A stretch of DNA of 64,000 nucleotides. It comes from Enterococcus devriesei. Lineage in GTDB: Bacteria; Bacillota; Bacilli; Lactobacillales; Enterococcaceae. The notes below the pieces were generated by a model, which was not told the origin of the DNA, did not search any database, and saw only the letters and a program-made list of their open reading frames with translations. The DNA is taken from positions 1-64,000 of the forward strand of contig NZ_JXKM01000003.1 of assembly GCF_001885905.1 (NCBI RefSeq), given 5' to 3'. Of the stretch, positions 42,590 through 52,621 are shown in pieces; within the stretch, counting starts at the first letter, position 1; each line of letters starts with the position of its first letter. The position numbers and the translations under genes were made by a program.

Positions 42590-43288
42590 TTAATACAAAG
42601 AAACTTCCGTTTCGACAATATCTTCCTCTAAATAATCGAAAATTCTTTTATTCAAACGATAACCTTGTCCCCAAACAGTTTGGATAGCTTCATCGCCTAA
42701 TTCAATTTCTAGCTTCTCATTTACTTTTGAAACTACTTTAGACAAGCTCGCTAAAACGGATTTCGTTGGATCTTTCTCCCAAATTTGGCGACTAATTTCC
42801 TCTCTTGAAACTGTTCGATCACCGGACTTGATCAAGTAGTAAACAATTTCTTTTTGCTTCAATTTCAAATTCAACTCGGATAACTTTTGCTTTACCGTAA
42901 TTTGCTGCACGCGTTCCACGTCCTTCAATACAAGACGGGAAAGCTCTGCTGCTAATAAGACTTCACGCAATCGCTCCAAGCTCGCCTCGACAGGAATCCA
43001 AGCATCAAAAATAGTCTCAGAATTTTGACAGCTAATCTCACTTGAGCGACGAAAAGCTTTAAAATTCCCCTGAGGCAGCAGCGCAATCAGCTCCTCCGCT
43101 TCCTTATCGTAAAGTGTCTCACTAAAAATAATCGCTTCAAATTGATAAAGAAAATCCTCACTATATGATTTATTCCGAATCAAAGTAATCATACTACTGG
43201 AACAATACACTTCATGTCCTAACTGCTTCAGTTGACGTTCGAAGTTTTCTTCATATAGAGGGACTTTGGTCAAAAGTAATAATTGCAT
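42590..43288 (-). CDS. Winged-helix regulator with receiver-like domain lacking the phospho-Asp (copy 2)
   Basis: 232 residues, same build and length as the gene at 39909. N-terminal receiver-like domain (QLLLLTKVPLYEENF; AIIFSETL) again has Ser instead of the phospho-Asp, C-terminal winged helix (SREEISRQIWEKDPTKS; IQTVWGQGYRL). The shared IFSETL motif shows it is not a random loss. AAGGAG precedes the ATG. A long gene-free region follows it. Targets are unknown; the gad operon and long AT-rich regions nearby are candidates. Confidence 0.75.
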   Translation of the reverse strand: MQLLLLTKVPLYEENFERQLKQLGHEVYCSSSMITLIRNKSYSEDFLYQFEAIIFSETLYDKEAEELIALLPQGNFKAFRRSSEISCQNSETIFDAWIPVEASLERLREVLLAAELSRLVLKDVERVQQITVKQKLSELNLKLKQKEIVYYLIKSGDRTVSREEISRQIWEKDPTKSVLASLSKVVSKVNEKLEIELGDEAIQTVWGQGYRLNKRIFDYLEEDIVETEVSLY

Positions 43289-43562
43289 GATCTGCTCCTT
43301 TCGATAGCTTCAACTTTCTATTTGGTCTCTTTTTTCAGAACAGCAACTAAAAAGATGCGGTCTTAACACTAAGACAGCTATATTTATAGAATGCATCTGA
43401 AATATAATCGTTTTTTAATTAAAATAATTATAATATAATGTTATTTGCAGGTCAAATTTTATTTTACATTAATTTTTGCGTTTTTTGTTTTGACTAAATA
43501 ATTATTTTGTTGTTACAAATATAATAACCGTTTATCAATATTTACCGAAACTTTTTAATACA
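43289..43562. other. AT-rich region upstream of the winged-helix gene
   Basis: About 270 bases with AT tracts; contains ATAATTATAATATAAT near 43424-43439. No gene seen. Promoter for the minus-strand gene at 42590 must be here. Confidence 0.45.
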
Positions 43563-43604
43563 AAAAAAACTGCTTCACTCTGAACCAGACAGAGCGAAGC
43601 AGTT
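43563..43604 (-). terminator. Terminator of the purine permease gene
   Basis: Stem AACTGCTTC/GAAGCAGTT with inner CTCTG pairs, then eight T on the minus strand. Confidence 0.75.
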
Positions 43605-43608
43605 TCTT

Positions 43609-44922
43609 CTATTTTACATTCAAGATCCACATAAAACCAATAAAGACGAAAAATAGTGCATACATGATCGGTGAAACTTCCTTGCCACGTTTGGCCGCGA
43701 TCATGGTAATTGGATAAAAAATGAAGCCTAATGCGATTCCATCAGAAATACTATAGGTCAATGGCATACCGATTAAAATCAAGAAGGATGGGATCGCGAT
43801 TTCTAATTGATCCCACTTGATTTGACGCAATGATTGTGCCATTAACACACCCACAACGATCAATGCTGGTGCGGTAACCTGTGAGGTAACGACGGATAAT
43901 AGCGGAGAAAAGAACAATCCAAAGATAAAGAAAATACCGGTGGTAATTGCCGTTAAGCCAGAGCGACCACCGACAGCAATTCCTGCTGAGGATTCAACAT
44001 AGGCTCCGACAGGTGAAGTTCCTAATAATGAGCCCGCCAACATTGCAGTAGAGTCAGATGCTAACGCTTTTCCGACCCGCGGCATTTTATTATCCTTCAT
44101 AAATCCAGCTTGGTTGGCTAATCCAACTAAAGTCCCTGCTGTATCAAAAAAAGTTACCAACAAGAACGTCAAGACAACGACCCAAAGTTGCAATGTATTA
44201 ATATCTTTTATATGCTTCAAGGCCACTAAAAAAGTCGGTTTTAAGCTAGGTGCCGCTGAAATGATTTGAGTCGGCGCATGGATCAAACCAGTTGCTAATC
44301 CTAATAAGGTCGTAGCCACCATGCCAATAAAGATTCCACCAGGTACACGACGTACCATCAAAATCGCGGTCACGATCAAACCAAAAACAGTCAGCCATGT
44401 CGTTCCCACGCTCATAGATCCCAAGCCAACTAGCGTCGATTTATTGGCAACAATAATGCCACCTTCACTTAAACCTAAGAAAGCAATAAATAACCCAATC
44501 CCACCAGAAATCGCATATTTTAAATCAGAAGGAATCGCATCAATGATCATTTCCCTAAGTTTAAAAATCGTGATCAGGATAAAGATTAGTGAAGCAACAA
44601 AGACTCCAGCTAATGCCGTTTCCCAACGAATCCCCATTCCAATACAGACTGAGTATGCGAAGAAGGCGTTAATCCCTAAAGCAGGTGCCGTTGCGATGGG
44701 ATAGCGAGCCAAGACACCCATCAAGATACAGCCTAAGGCACTGGCTAATGCCGTCGCGGTAAATACTGCACCTTCATTCATTCCTGAGGCGCCAAGTACG
44801 CTAGGATTGACGAATAGAATATAAGCCATCGAAATAAAGGTTGTAAAGCCCGCCAATATTTCTCTTTTTACTGTTGTGTTCAATTTTTCAAGTTCAAAAT
44901 AGGAATTTAATTTCCGTTTCAT
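43609..44922 (-). CDS. AzgA/PbuG-type purine permease (NCS2 superfamily)
   Basis: 437 residues with about 12 membrane helices. Start MKRKLNSYFELEKLNTTVKR, then AGFTTFISMAYILFVNPSVL, the typical AzgA opening; APALGINAFFAYSV and SSAGIAVGGRSGLTAI are substrate-site regions of the family. Imports adenine, guanine or hypoxanthine with protons. ATG at 44922 chosen, with GGGGG seven bases upstream; the longer frame lacks such a site. Two CGAAC-type PurBox-like sites lie upstream, so PurR may control it. Confidence 0.88.
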   Translation of the reverse strand: MKRKLNSYFELEKLNTTVKREILAGFTTFISMAYILFVNPSVLGASGMNEGAVFTATALASALGCILMGVLARYPIATAPALGINAFFAYSVCIGMGIRWETALAGVFVASLIFILITIFKLREMIIDAIPSDLKYAISGGIGLFIAFLGLSEGGIIVANKSTLVGLGSMSVGTTWLTVFGLIVTAILMVRRVPGGIFIGMVATTLLGLATGLIHAPTQIISAAPSLKPTFLVALKHIKDINTLQLWVVVLTFLLVTFFDTAGTLVGLANQAGFMKDNKMPRVGKALASDSTAMLAGSLLGTSPVGAYVESSAGIAVGGRSGLTAITTGIFFIFGLFFSPLLSVVTSQVTAPALIVVGVLMAQSLRQIKWDQLEIAIPSFLILIGMPLTYSISDGIALGFIFYPITMIAAKRGKEVSPIMYALFFVFIGFMWILNVK

Positions 44923-44944
44923 GAATGATCCCCCTACAATCGAA

Positions 44945-45053
44945 ATAATGTTCGTAAAATAATTGCATGTTTTTTCAAACAACGAGGATAATCATATAAT
45001 AAACATGATAATAAGTAAACAATAATGTTGAAAATCGTCAAAACACGAACATT
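44945..45053. promoter_or_regulatory. Promoter and two PurBox-like sites of the purine permease
   Basis: ACGAACATT occurs on the minus strand at 44947-44955 and on the plus strand at 45045-45053. On the minus strand TTTACT and TATGAT lie 17 bases apart between them. The PurBox consensus has CCGAACAWT; the distance between copies (about 90 bases) is larger than usual. No purine-riboswitch core is seen. Confidence 0.4.
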
Positions 45054-45230
45054 CACTACGGTGATTCTCCGTTTCTATTTTTCTGATGAACATATTAGTG
45101 GACAAATGATGCAATCCCCGATAACTTGATTAAGGATCAAATCGAATCATTAGAACAAATTTTTGTTGCTAGTGTCAGCAGAGCGTTAAAAAGTTTTTGA
45201 AAATTAGCAAGAAATTAAAGGAGAATCACT

Positions 45231-46142
45231 GTGAAGCAATTAACCTTCAAGCAATTTTGGGAACTGTCTGAAATTTATACCGCTCCCTTGAATCTTTTTA
45301 TTATTTTACTAGGCTATGGGATCGCTAAATTTCAATTTAACAGCCGCCCCAGCCCGGAATTTTTTCTATTTATTTTGATTATCGTGATGTTTCATATTAC
45401 CGTGAATGTCTTCAATCACTACATGGATTATCAAAATGCTTCGGATGAGAACTACAAACAACAGACAAACATCATTGGACGAGATCATTTGGATCTACGT
45501 TTTGTCCGTAATTTTTATTTAGCTAATTTAGTTGTTTCCTTTTTATTGGGATTACTTTTAGTTTGGCGGACGAATTGGGTGATTGGCATTCTAGGGGTGA
45601 TTGGATTTTATATCGGATTGTTCTATTCCTATGGACGACGTCCGCTGAATAGTTTGCCCATCGCTGAAGCTTTAACCGGGACCGCCAGCGGCTTTTTTAT
45701 TACCGTTGTCAGTTACTATCTTGCCGTTTATCAACATCCGGTCGTTACAGCTGCGATGGTCGGCAAAGTCTTTCTGATCAGCCTGCCGCTCGTCTTGATG
45801 ATGTTCAATAATTTATTAGCGAATAACACTTGTGACTTGGAAGAAGACATTGAAAATCATCGTAAAACGCTCGTTTACTACTTAGGGAAACCCTTAGCCG
45901 TCAAGGTCTTATTGGGTGTTTATGTCTTCAGCTTCATTTGGTTGGCTGTTTTAGTATTCGCTGGCCTCGCTCCGTGGACTATTCTGTTTTTACTGTTGCT
46001 TTTTCCCAAAAATTGGCAAAGCCTTAAAAAATATCGAGCCTTGCAAGACAAAAAAACAACCTTCCCCATTGTGTTGAAGGCCATGTCAGCGATCATGGTG
46101 CTTTATCCGCTGCTTTATTTTGTTGGAACACTTTTTTATTAA
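45231..46142 (+). CDS. menA: 1,4-dihydroxy-2-naphthoate polyprenyltransferase (UbiA family)
   Basis: 303 residues with 8-9 membrane helices. The prenyl-diphosphate motif is NHYMDYQNASD (NxxxDxxxxxD type), and the second Asp motif reads NNTCDLEEDIENHRKT. MenA attaches a polyprenyl chain to DHNA to give demethylmenaquinone, which enterococci use as their only quinone. GTG start, AAAGGAG upstream. Other men genes are not in the window. 44.9-45.2 kb in front shows a possible short regulator remnant. Confidence 0.85.
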   Translation: MKQLTFKQFWELSEIYTAPLNLFIILLGYGIAKFQFNSRPSPEFFLFILIIVMFHITVNVFNHYMDYQNASDENYKQQTNIIGRDHLDLRFVRNFYLANLVVSFLLGLLLVWRTNWVIGILGVIGFYIGLFYSYGRRPLNSLPIAEALTGTASGFFITVVSYYLAVYQHPVVTAAMVGKVFLISLPLVLMMFNNLLANNTCDLEEDIENHRKTLVYYLGKPLAVKVLLGVYVFSFIWLAVLVFAGLAPWTILFLLLLFPKNWQSLKKYRALQDKKTTFPIVLKAMSAIMVLYPLLYFVGTLFY

Positions 46143-46143
46143 T

Positions 46144-46177
46144 CAAACGCCTGCTTGAAGGTTCAAGCAGACGTTTT
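46144..46177 (+). terminator. Terminator of menA
   Basis: AAACG-CTGCTTGAA/TTCAAGCAG-CGTTT with seven T on the plus strand. Confidence 0.8.
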
Positions 46178-46181
46178 TTTA

Positions 46182-46859
46182 CTAGGCGAAACGTTCTTTG
46201 TACTCTTCAATAATCTTGATCCCCGAGCTGGTGCCAAGACGCTGTGCTCCGGCTTCGATCATTGCTAGTGCCGTCGTCAGATCACGAATGCCTCCGGCCG
46301 CTTTGACTTTCACTTCTTCACCGACAACTTTTTTCATTAGTGCCACATCTGCTAGTGTCGCCCCACCGGTTCCAAAGCCGGTCGAGGTTTTGACAAAATC
46401 TGGTTTGACTGCTCGAGCAATCTCGCAAACAATGACTTTTTCTTTATCCGTTAAATAGCAATTTTCTAAAATCACCTTACTGAGGATGCCGCCTTCACGT
46501 GAAGCTTTGACAATCGCGGTCATTTCTTCTTTTATATACTCACTATCACCGGCTTTTAATTTGCCAATATTGATCACGTAGTCAATTTCATCCGCACCAT
46601 TTTTAATTGCATCTTGGACCTCAAAAACTTTCGTTGCAATCGTTGTTTGTCCTAGTGGAAATCCGATCGCCGCTCCTACGTGGACTGGGCTGTCTTGTAA
46701 AAATTCTCGACACTGCTTTACGGGAAACGAATTGATCGCTACCATTTTAAAGCCATAGTCATCCGCCTCTTGGCACAACTGGCGAAATTCATTTTCAGTC
46801 GCATCTGCTCGTAATAATGTATGATCGATTTGATTCGCTAACGCTTTTAATTCAATCAT
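46182..46859 (-). CDS. deoC: Deoxyribose-phosphate aldolase
   Basis: 225 residues, TIM barrel. Schiff-base Lys in DFVKTSTGFG, second catalytic Lys in VKAAGGIRD, and the substrate segment DEIDYVINIG are present. Splits 2-deoxyribose-5-phosphate to glyceraldehyde-3-phosphate and acetaldehyde. Stands alone here; the usual deo or pdp partners are absent. GAAGGGAG precedes the ATG. Confidence 0.94.
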   Translation of the reverse strand: MIELKALANQIDHTLLRADATENEFRQLCQEADDYGFKMVAINSFPVKQCREFLQDSPVHVGAAIGFPLGQTTIATKVFEVQDAIKNGADEIDYVINIGKLKAGDSEYIKEEMTAIVKASREGGILSKVILENCYLTDKEKVIVCEIARAVKPDFVKTSTGFGTGGATLADVALMKKVVGEEVKVKAAGGIRDLTTALAMIEAGAQRLGTSSGIKIIEEYKERFA

Positions 46860-46924
46860 TCTGACTACTCCCTTCAGGATTTACTGATACTCCTATAGTA
46901 CCATGGACTCCTACCTTTTTTACT

Positions 46925-46958
46925 AAAAAAAGGTACTCGAGCTATGCGAGTACCTTTA
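46925..46958 (-). terminator. Terminator of the rhodanese operon
   Basis: AAAGGTACTCG/CGAGTACCTTT stem followed by a T-run on the minus strand. Confidence 0.8.
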
Positions 46959-46962
46959 AAAA

Positions 46963-47259
46963 TTAATCTAATTCACCTGGCCAAGCAGAAGTTCCACCTT
47001 CGACATTGGTTACATCGTAGCCTTGGGCAGCTAGAAAAGCACAAGCCCTAGCTGAACGAGCCCCTGATTGGCAAATAACATAGTATTCTTTTGTCTGATC
47101 AAGCCGCTGGCTGTGTTCACCTAACTGACTTAACGGGAAATTTTCCGCTGTCGGGACATGACCGGAGGAAAATTCTTCCGGCTCTCGAACATCGAGAATC
47201 CTTAGTTGTTCTTTTTGACTTAATGGATAAAAAGCGGACATTGCAATTGTCTTAGTCAT
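46963..47259 (-). CDS. Single-domain rhodanese
   Basis: 98 residues. LDVREPEEFSSGHVPTAENF and the active-site loop CQSGARSARA (Cys at about 63) are the rhodanese signature. It accepts or passes sulfane sulfur as a Cys persulfide. Overlaps the end of the CoA-disulfide-reductase-like gene by eight bases, so it is the last gene of a three-gene operon controlled by the CstR-type sites at 49.2-49.4 kb. Confidence 0.85.
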   Translation of the reverse strand: MTKTIAMSAFYPLSQKEQLRILDVREPEEFSSGHVPTAENFPLSQLGEHSQRLDQTKEYYVICQSGARSARACAFLAAQGYDVTNVEGGTSAWPGELD

Positions 47260-48901
47260 AAATTAGCTCCTCTGGTCGAACGGTTTTATATAAAGCAAAG
47301 GCACCGTCTAAATTTTTTACGTTGAATCCGTTTTGTTTCAGCATACGTTCGGCGACATAGCTACGAAGGCCGCTGTGACAGCTCACAATATATTCCTTTG
47401 CTGGATCCAATTCATTCATCCGTTCCCGAAGTTGATTCAAAGGAAGACTGATGGCATTAGGAAAGCGTCCCTTCGCTAACTCATCAGGGTTCCGGACATC
47501 AATTAATTGTCGCCCTTTTTCCTGTTCTGCTTTTAGTTGGTACCATTGAATCGATTCGCTGATACCTTCTGCTAGATTGATTGCCCCGTAGCCCAACAAA
47601 TTGACCGGGTCTTTAGCAGAGCCAAAAGGTGGGGCGTAAGTGAATTCTAATTCTGGCAGATCAAAGATCGTCAAGCCACCTTTGATTGCTGTAGCTAAAA
47701 TATCGATTCGTTTGTCGATCCCATTGGCGCCGACACCTTGCGCGCCGTAAATAGTTCCTGTTGTAGGGTCGAAAACTAATTTTAAGGTAACTTCACTGGC
47801 CCCGGGATAATAGCCGGCATGGTCTTTGCCTGAGACATGAATGACTTGGACATCCAGTCCCGCTTGTTTGGCCACTCGTTCATTGAGTCCGGTTGAAGCA
47901 GCAGCCAAATCAAATACTCGGACAATCGCGGTACCGATGCTGCCACGATTTTTCCGTTTTAATCCTGCAATCACATCTGCTACTTGACGACCTTGTCGAT
48001 TGGCTGGGGAAGCTAGCGAGATCAATGCATCTTTACCAGTAATTTGCTGTTTGACGACGATTGCGTCTCCCACGGCAAAAATATCGGAAACACTCGTCTG
48101 ATAGTTTTCATCGACTAAAATTCCGCCACCCAGGCCAACCTCGATCCCCGCTTCAACAGCCAGAGTATTTTCTGGCCGAACACCCACAGAAAGAATCGTT
48201 AGGTCAGAAGAGATTTCTTCCCCATTGGTTAAAATAATTTTTTTACCCGCTTCAATCAATTCCTGAGCAGACTCTCCGGTGATTACTCGGATGCCTTTCG
48301 CCTTCAATTCATTTTCCACAAAGGCCGCCATCTCTTCATCTAGTGGTGGCAACACTTGAGGGGCTTTTTCAATGATCGTAACGTCTAACCCACGAGTTTT
48401 CAAATTTTCTGCCATTTCAAGCCCAATGAAACCAGCACCAATGACTGTCGCTTGTTTAGGCTCCTTCTCCAATGCTTCCATGATTTTGTCCAAATCAGGA
48501 ACATTTCTTAAACTATAAACGTTGTCAGCTGCTAGTAAACCTGCCATTTCAGGAATCAAAGGCTTGGCACCTGGTGACAAGATCAATTTATCGTAGCTTT
48601 CTTCAACAGTCCCTTGCTGATTTTTGATCGTGACTGATTTAGTCGCTGGGGAAATTTTTGTAACCTCATGAAACGGGCGGACATCTAAATTAAAACGAGC
48701 TTGCAGCGAGGCCGGTGTTTGAACAAGCAACGCATCCCGCTGGGTTATTTCACCAGAAACATAATAAGGCAAGCCGCAATTAGCAAAGGAAACGAACGGG
48801 CCTTTCTCCAACACAATAATCTCTGCGTCCTCCATTAACCGCCGCAATCGTGTCGCTGCCGACATCCCACCTGCAACTCCACCTACAATGATAATTTTCA
48901 T
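47252..48901 (-). CDS. CoA-disulfide reductase-like flavoprotein fused to rhodanese
   Basis: 549 residues. FAD motif VGGVAGGMSAATRLRR, active-site Cys42 in SFANCGLPYY, an NAD(P) motif VIGAGFIGLEMAENL, and a pyridine nucleotide-disulfide dimer domain to about 445. A C-terminal rhodanese (about 460-549, IDVRNPDELAKG; active Cys in SCHSGLRSY) completes the CoADR-Rhd architecture. Members reduce CoA persulfide or polysulfide with NAD(P)H. Middle gene of the operon; AGGAGG before the ATG. Confidence 0.9.
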   Translation of the reverse strand: MKIIIVGGVAGGMSAATRLRRLMEDAEIIVLEKGPFVSFANCGLPYYVSGEITQRDALLVQTPASLQARFNLDVRPFHEVTKISPATKSVTIKNQQGTVEESYDKLILSPGAKPLIPEMAGLLAADNVYSLRNVPDLDKIMEALEKEPKQATVIGAGFIGLEMAENLKTRGLDVTIIEKAPQVLPPLDEEMAAFVENELKAKGIRVITGESAQELIEAGKKIILTNGEEISSDLTILSVGVRPENTLAVEAGIEVGLGGGILVDENYQTSVSDIFAVGDAIVVKQQITGKDALISLASPANRQGRQVADVIAGLKRKNRGSIGTAIVRVFDLAAASTGLNERVAKQAGLDVQVIHVSGKDHAGYYPGASEVTLKLVFDPTTGTIYGAQGVGANGIDKRIDILATAIKGGLTIFDLPELEFTYAPPFGSAKDPVNLLGYGAINLAEGISESIQWYQLKAEQEKGRQLIDVRNPDELAKGRFPNAISLPLNQLRERMNELDPAKEYIVSCHSGLRSYVAERMLKQNGFNVKNLDGAFALYKTVRPEELIYD

Positions 48902-48902
48902 T

Positions 48903-49214
48903 CTATTTACCTCCTCTAGTCGAACCTTGCCAACGATTCATTCCACCTTGGATATTGATTGCTTCGTAGCCCATTTGTTTTAAACGCTTGGCTGCTTGTT
49001 TGCTACGCATCCCCGATTGACAGATCACATAAACTTCCTTTTTCTTTCCTTGATAACTATCAATTTTATTTAATGGATGATTGATTGCTTGTGTAATATG
49101 CCCACCCCGGTATTCACTAGGGGTACGAACATCTAGCAAAACAATTGATTGGTTCAGTCTTTCAGCTAGTTTCTGTGTTGAAATAGTCGGGATCTTTTGA
49201 AATAAATGAAACAT
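48903..49214 (-). CDS. Single-domain rhodanese, first gene of the operon
   Basis: 103 residues. LDVRTPSEYRGGHITQAINH, then active-site Cys in CQSGMRSKQA. The first transcribed gene after the divergent promoter; its stop is one base away from the next start. Two rhodaneses plus a fused third one in one operon suggest stepwise sulfur relay. Confidence 0.85.
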   Translation of the reverse strand: MFHLFQKIPTISTQKLAERLNQSIVLLDVRTPSEYRGGHITQAINHPLNKIDSYQGKKKEVYVICQSGMRSKQAAKRLKQMGYEAINIQGGMNRWQGSTRGGK

Positions 49215-49243
49215 ACTTGCTTTTTCCTCGCATTCTTTTTAAT

Positions 49244-49259
49244 ATACCTACAAGGGTAT
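49244..49259. promoter_or_regulatory. CstR-type operator 1 (rhodanese side)
   Basis: ATACC-tacaa-GGGTAT, a CsoR/CstR-type G-tract palindrome near the start of the minus-strand transcript. The minus-strand -35 TTGACA lies at 49283-49288, with a GATAAA-like -10 about 16 bases on. Confidence 0.6.
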
Positions 49260-49326
49260 TTTTATCATAAAAAAATTACTTGTGTCAACGATTCTGTTTA
49301 GTCCACTTTCCCTCAAATCATAAAAT

Positions 49327-49356
49327 TTGACGAGGGATACCCTAAGTAGGTATATT
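49327..49356 (+). promoter_or_regulatory. Promoter of cstR-like gene with CstR-type operator 2
   Basis: TTGACG (49327-49332) and TATATT (49351-49356), 18 bases apart. The operator ATACCC-taagta-GGTAT (49337-49353) covers the spacer and the -10 box. Same half-sites as operator 1, so both directions are under one regulator. Confidence 0.65.
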
Positions 49357-49383
49357 CTTATAGAAATAAAGGAGTGTCTGCCA

Positions 49384-49644
49384 ATGAAATTAGAAAAAAA
49401 TAAAATGCTTAATCGCTTAAAACGAACCGAAGGCCAGATTCGTGGTGTACAAAAAATGATTGATGAAGAACAGGAATGTATCGATGTAATTACTCAATTA
49501 AGTGCCGTACGTTCCAGCATTGATCGGGTGATGGGGATGATCGTCGCTGAAAATTTAAAAAACTGTTTTGAACATCCAGAGAACGATCCCACTGAACAAG
49601 CGGAAAAATTGGAACAAGCTATCAATATGATTATTAAGAAATAA
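49384..49644 (+). CDS. cstR: CsoR-family persulfide-sensing repressor (CstR type)
   Basis: 86 residues, all helical DUF156 fold: LNRLKRTEGQIRGVQKMIDE, then Cys32 and Cys61. In copper-sensing CsoR a His lies four residues before the second Cys; here the place is Asn (ENLKNC), as in CstR of Staphylococcus aureus, whose Cys31/Cys60 react with persulfides. Start set at ATG 49384 (AAAGGAG upstream). Divergent from the rhodanese operon and followed at nine bases by a DsrE-like gene. Confidence 0.88.
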   Translation: MKLEKNKMLNRLKRTEGQIRGVQKMIDEEQECIDVITQLSAVRSSIDRVMGMIVAENLKNCFEHPENDPTEQAEKLEQAINMIIKK

Positions 49645-49653
49645 GGTGAGAAT

Positions 49654-49968
49654 ATGAATGTCGTCTTCCATATCGACGAATTAGCAAAATGGTCAGAAAC
49701 CGCCAGCAATGTCAAAAATTTATTAAAAGAACCCGTAGAGGTCAAAATTGTTGTCTTAGTTAACGGTGGTGCAATTAAAGGCTACTTGGCGCCAGAAAAT
49801 AAATCATTTATTTCAACTGCTGAAATTACATTCCACGCCTGCAACAACGCCATGCGGGCAAATAAAATCGAGGCTGCGCAACTGCCGCAAAACGTTGAAG
49901 TCGTCCCCGCTGGTGTGCTGGATTTGATTGAGCTTCAGGCTAAAGGATACGCGTATATCAAACCGTAA
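49654..49968 (+). CDS. DsrE/DsrF-like sulfur-relay protein
   Basis: 104 residues. NVVFHIDELAKWSETASNVK and the alternation of strands and helices match the DsrE/F/YchN fold; the conserved Cys63 stands in ITFHACNNAMRAN. Such small proteins carry persulfide sulfur. It begins nine bases after the CstR-type gene, so both are one operon. Confidence 0.82.
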   Translation: MNVVFHIDELAKWSETASNVKNLLKEPVEVKIVVLVNGGAIKGYLAPENKSFISTAEITFHACNNAMRANKIEAAQLPQNVEVVPAGVLDLIELQAKGYAYIKP

Positions 49969-50127
49969 ATTAAAGCCTCGAAAACGTCTAAGGGCTGAAA
50001 AAGGACTTCCAAAAAAAGGGAAAGCCTGCTAAAAAAATCCTTTGCTTTTTACCTAGCAACGGTACACTATTATCTTCAAATCGACAGAACAATTCGTTTT
50101 ATAAAACGTTGAAGGAAGATGAATCTT

Positions 50128-50457
50128 TTGGTCACGCAAACTATTTATTTTGTTATTCCAGCTATGGTCCTCTCCAGTTCTCCATTTGTTCAAAAGCCCT
50201 ATCGGCAGCCATTACTACAGCTAGAACGTAGACTCGGTAGTAGTTTTTCAATCAAGCTGATTTCATTACGAGGGCTTATCGACAACGTTAATCCAGAGGG
50301 GCTTTATCTCGTCCCCGAAAATGGTCTTGCCGCGATAGCCGCTCTTGAGATTGATCTTCCAAGAATAATCAACGTTCCTTCAAATATTTTTGCCGTTGAC
50401 GTACAAGCAGATATCGTCCAAAAAATATTTGTCGCAATTAGTCAAAAACAAATATAA
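50128..50457 (+). CDS. Hypothetical protein, 109 residues
   Basis: I start at TTG 50128, which has AAGGAAG nine bases upstream; the ATG at 50119 is directly next to that site. The protein has a hydrophobic start (TIYFVIPAMVLSSSPFV), then short strand-helix units (LISLRGLIDNVNPEGLYLVP; IINVPSNIFAVDVQ). No family recognised. Stands alone, with a terminator shared with the PTS operon behind it. Confidence 0.5.
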   Translation: MVTQTIYFVIPAMVLSSSPFVQKPYRQPLLQLERRLGSSFSIKLISLRGLIDNVNPEGLYLVPENGLAAIAALEIDLPRIINVPSNIFAVDVQADIVQKIFVAISQKQI

Positions 50458-50502
50458 AAAAATCCCGCTCCATGAATTAACGAGATTCATGGAACGGGAT
50501 TT
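50457..50502. terminator. Bidirectional terminator, mainly for the PTS operon
   Basis: AAATCCCG-TCCATGAA/TTCATGGA-CGGGATTT with a seven-T run on the minus strand. Confidence 0.8.
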
Positions 50503-50503
50503 C

Positions 50504-50818
50504 TTATGCACTGATTTTTTTGTAAACATCGATGATTTCTTTGGCTAAATCGGTAAAGGCGATGGACGTCATTAGATGATCTTGACTGTGTACCGTCAAC
50601 AAATTTAAGCTTATGTGTTCGCCCTGCGCTTCTTTAGTCAGTAGTCCTGTTTGTGAATGGTGCGCTTCAACTAATGATTCTTCTGCCAACTTGATTTTTT
50701 CATCGGCCAAAGTAAAGTCTCCATTTTTGGCTTCTTGGATTGCTTCCATCGCGTTACTTTTGGCATTACCGCCATGAATGATCAGACCCATCACAGCTTC
50801 CAAGTTTTCTTCTTGCAT
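50504..50818 (-). CDS. PTS lactose/cellobiose-type EIIA
   Basis: 104 residues, three-helix fold. Phospho-His in LLTVHSQDHLMT. Passes phosphate from HPr to EIIB. Last gene of the beta-glucoside operon; 11 bases after EIIB. Confidence 0.93.
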   Translation of the reverse strand: MQEENLEAVMGLIIHGGNAKSNAMEAIQEAKNGDFTLADEKIKLAEESLVEAHHSQTGLLTKEAQGEHISLNLLTVHSQDHLMTSIAFTDLAKEIIDVYKKISA

Positions 50819-50829
50819 CCGTTCACTTC

Positions 50830-52621
<1,792 letters not shown>

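Noticed and set aside
44321-44704. 127-codon plus-strand open frame
   Set aside because: Antisense to the purine permease; its Pro/Lys/Ile composition mirrors the reversed membrane protein.
45119-45202. Short frame reading ASVSRALKSF, like an HTH of a Crp or LacI-type regulator
   Set aside because: Only about 26 codons, no start, directly upstream of menA. It may be a gene remnant but is too short to claim.
44923-45230. Purine riboswitch in front of the permease gene
   Set aside because: The conserved junction sequence of the purine aptamer is not found; only PurBox-like sites are visible.
50128-50457. Reading the 109-residue gene as a PTS EIIB because a PTS operon is next to it
   Set aside because: No phospho-Cys loop, opposite strand and a terminator in between.
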